NCBI RefSeq assembly: GCF_900564145.1
Contig: NZ_UOOB01000001.1
Span: 3,784,754-3,848,753, forward strand
Reading direction: 5' to 3'
Length of the DNA stretch: 64,000 bases
From: Comamonas sp. lk
GTDB taxonomy: Bacteria > Pseudomonadota > Gammaproteobacteria > Burkholderiales > Burkholderiaceae_C
Shown here: in pieces, positions 62,195 through 64,000 of the stretch
Layout: each line of letters begins with the position of its first letter
Position numbering within the stretch: position 1 is the first letter of the stretch
Notes under the pieces: model-generated
Database searches by the model: none
What the model was told of the DNA's origin: nothing
What the model saw: the letters and a program-made list of their open reading frames with translations, nothing else
Program-made: the position numbers and the translations under genes

Positions 62195-64000
62195 TCACTT
62201 ACCGGCATTCAGTACCCCAGGCGTGGGCGCAGTTTGGGCGGCTGCGCCATGGCGCAACCAGGCCGGACGTGCCGCCCAGCCGCGCAGCACGCGGCGGCGG
62301 ACACGGTCCAGCAGCACATAAACCACGGGGGTGGTGTAGAGCGTGAGCAACTGGCTGAGCAACAGCCCGCCCACGATGGCAATGCCCAGCGGCTGGCGCA
62401 GCTCTGCACCATCGCCCCGGCCCAGGGCCAGCGGCAGCGCACCGAACAATGCGGCCATGGTGGTCATCAGAATCGGGCGCAAGCGCAGATTACAGGCACG
62501 GTAAATCGCCTGGGCCGCGCTGGCGTGACCGCTTTTTTCACGCTCCAGCGCAAAGTCGATCATCATGATGGCGTTCTTCTTGACGAGGCCAATCAGCAAG
62601 ATCACGCCGATGAAGGCGATCAGCGAAAACTCGGTCTTGCACAGCATCAGCGCCAGCAACGCCCCCACGCCGGCCGAAGGCAGGGTGGACAGAATCGTCA
62701 GCGGGTGCACCAGGTTTTCATAAAGGATGCCCAGCACCAGATAGATGGTGATGATGGCCGCGAGGATCAGCAAGGGTTGGCCCGCCAGCGCCTGCTGGAA
62801 GGCTCCGGCCGAGCCGCTGAAGCTGCCGCGAATCGACACTGGCACGCCCAGCTCCAGCATGGCATTGCGAATCGCATCATTGGCCTGCGACAGCGAGGCA
62901 TTGGGCGCCAGGTTGTAGCTCACCGTACTGGCCGGCGTGCCGCTCTGGTGCTGCACGGACAGCGGCGTGGTCGAGGTGGTGATCTTGGCAAAGGCCGTCA
63001 GCGGAATCTGCAGGCCCGCGCTGTTGACGAAGAAGAAGCCGCGCAGCGTCTCCGGGCTTTGCAGATACTGGGGCGCGGCCGTCATCACCACGCGGTACTG
63101 GTTGAGCGGGTTGTAGATCACGCCCACCTGGCGCTGGCCAAAAGCATCGTTCAAGGTGTTGTCGATCTGCGAAACCGTCAGTCCCAGACGCGTGGCCTGG
63201 TCGCGGTCTATGACCAGCTTGGTCTGCATGCCGTTGTCCTGCACATCGCTGTTGACATCAGTCAGCTCGGGCAGGGTCGAGAGCACCTGGCGAATGCGCG
63301 GCTCCCACATGCGCAGCTCGGCCGTGTCGTCGGCCTGCAGCGTGTACTGATAGGCCGACATGCTTTGGCGCCCGCCAATGCGCACATCGCTCTGGGTCAC
63401 CATGAACAGGCGCGCACCAGGCTCGTCCTTGAGCTTTTCACGCAGGCGATTGATGACTTCGTCGCTGGAGACCTTGCGCTCGGCCATGGGCTTGAGCGAC
63501 ATGAACATATTCGCCGAGTTGGCCTGACCGCCGCCGGTAAAACCGGTCACATATTCCACAGCCGGATCCTGCTGCACCACATCCAGAAAGCGCTTGATGC
63601 GCCGCTCCATAGCTTGGAAGGACGTGGACTGGTCGGCGCGGATAAAGCCCATGACGCGGCCCGTGTCCTCGCTGGGCATAAAGCCTTTGTCTATGGTCTG
63701 GTAGAGATGGACATTGAGACCGATGACCGCTGCCAGACAGAGCAGCACCACGGGCTGGTGGCGCAAGCCCCAGGCCAGCGTGCGACGGTACAAAGCGGTC
63801 AGGCGCTTTTCAAAACGGTCCATGGCCAGCGAGATGCGCTGCCAGAACGCATCCCAGCGGCGCGTGAAGGGGCGTTTGGCGCGCTCGGCGCGGCGGCGCT
63901 CTTCCTCGGCGGGCGTGCGCAGCAAGGCCGCGCACATCATGGGCGTGGTGGTCAGCGAGATGATCATGGACACCAGAATCGCCGCCGACATGACCACGGC
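62195..64000 (-). CDS. RND efflux inner-membrane pump, C-terminal part (cut by window edge)
   Basis: About 600 residues of the C-terminal half of an RND (HAE1, MdtB/MdtC-like) transporter; the gene continues past 64000. Seen: the large periplasmic loop with GFMPSEDTGRVMGFIRADQSTSFQAMERR, QPLLILAAIITIYLVLGILYENLVHPLTILSTLP, and the final helices FIGVILLIGLVKKNAIMMIDFALE and RLRPILMTTMAALFGALPLALGRGDGAELRQPLGIAIVGGL. The adaptor protein gene would lie upstream. Substrate not readable. The outer-membrane factor follows it. Confidence 0.93.
   Translation of the reverse strand, partial: AVVMSAAILVSMIISLTTTPMMCAALLRTPAEEERRRAERAKRPFTRRWDAFWQRISLAMDRFEKRLTALYRRTLAWGLRHQPVVLLCLAAVIGLNVHLYQTIDKGFMPSEDTGRVMGFIRADQSTSFQAMERRIKRFLDVVQQDPAVEYVTGFTGGGQANSANMFMSLKPMAERKVSSDEVINRLREKLKDEPGARLFMVTQSDVRIGGRQSMSAYQYTLQADDTAELRMWEPRIRQVLSTLPELTDVNSDVQDNGMQTKLVIDRDQATRLGLTVSQIDNTLNDAFGQRQVGVIYNPLNQYRVVMTAAPQYLQSPETLRGFFFVNSAGLQIPLTAFAKITTSTTPLSVQHQSGTPASTVSYNLAPNASLSQANDAIRNAMLELGVPVSIRGSFSGSAGAFQQALAGQPLLILAAIITIYLVLGILYENLVHPLTILSTLPSAGVGALLALMLCKTEFSLIAFIGVILLIGLVKKNAIMMIDFALEREKSGHASAAQAIYRACNLRLRPILMTTMAALFGALPLALGRGDGAELRQPLGIAIVGGLLLSQLLTLYTTPVVYVLLDRVRRRVLRGWAARPAWLRHGAAAQTAPTPGVLNAGK

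Noticed and set aside
60943..62346. 467-residue plus-strand reading frame opposite the outer-membrane factor gene
   Set aside because: No motif; conserved protein lies on the opposite strand.

Overview
The window is chromosomal DNA of high GC content from a betaproteobacterium, most probably Comamonadaceae and close to Comamonas or Delftia. This rests on the gene content, the protein flavour, and many copies of a short palindrome-containing repeat (core like TTGATAGCT...GCGCTT) that I associate with this family. No rRNA, tRNA, CRISPR array or prophage was seen. Coordinates of starts were refined by ribosome-binding sites and family lengths.

Layout. 1-6.1 kb: a LysR regulator, then a three-gene membrane sugar/polyol dehydrogenase operon (small Tat subunit, GMC flavoprotein, triheme cytochrome c) divergent from its own LysR regulator, with a clear LysR-type palindrome between them. 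6.1-10.2 kb: an AT-rich foreign-looking cassette with a 671-residue glycine-linker lipoprotein, a small outer-membrane barrel protein and an IS3-type transposase remnant. 10.3-24.1 kb: mostly housekeeping genes (ybiB, cobA, thioesterase, BaiN-like flavoprotein, BMP-family lipoprotein, rpsU-yqeY, LysR plus tartrate/malate dehydrogenase, VF530, EamA exporter, pmbA, darP-mog). 24.4-27.1 kb: a solitary periplasmic binding protein, then an NTF2-like protein and a glutathione transferase. 27.2-34.6 kb: a TetR repressor divergent from a tightly overlapping seven-gene lipid-modification operon (FAD oxidase, DUF1365, Cfa-like methyltransferase, chalcone-isomerase-like, MelB-like transporter, DUF3833 lipoprotein, SDR). 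34.9-37.4 kb: thiC with a TPP riboswitch and an intrinsic terminator in a long leader. 37.4-40.3 kb: two paralogous nitroreductases flanking a second, close paralogue of the 24 kb binding protein. 40.5-47.3 kb: trmJ-cysE, suhB, a sterol-desaturase-like protein and mutS. 47.4-52.9 kb: chemoreceptor, an isolated Anbu-type proteasome homologue, alpha/beta hydrolase, uppP and a PsiF protein. 53.0-56.4 kb: a TonB-dependent siderophore receptor with a PepSY membrane protein behind a Fur-box-like palindrome. 56.7-59.4 kb: DUF2306, 2TM, LytS-type kinase and LytTR regulator. 59.4-64 kb: a lone ABC ATPase, an acidic hypothetical protein, and an RND efflux pump (inner-membrane pump cut by the window edge) with its outer-membrane factor.

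Most interesting are the AT-rich lipoprotein/barrel cassette, the TetR-controlled lipid operon, the use of the dispersed repeat as terminator, stop codon and even in-frame protein sequence, the riboswitch leader of thiC, and leader hairpins in the dehydrogenase/LysR divergent region.
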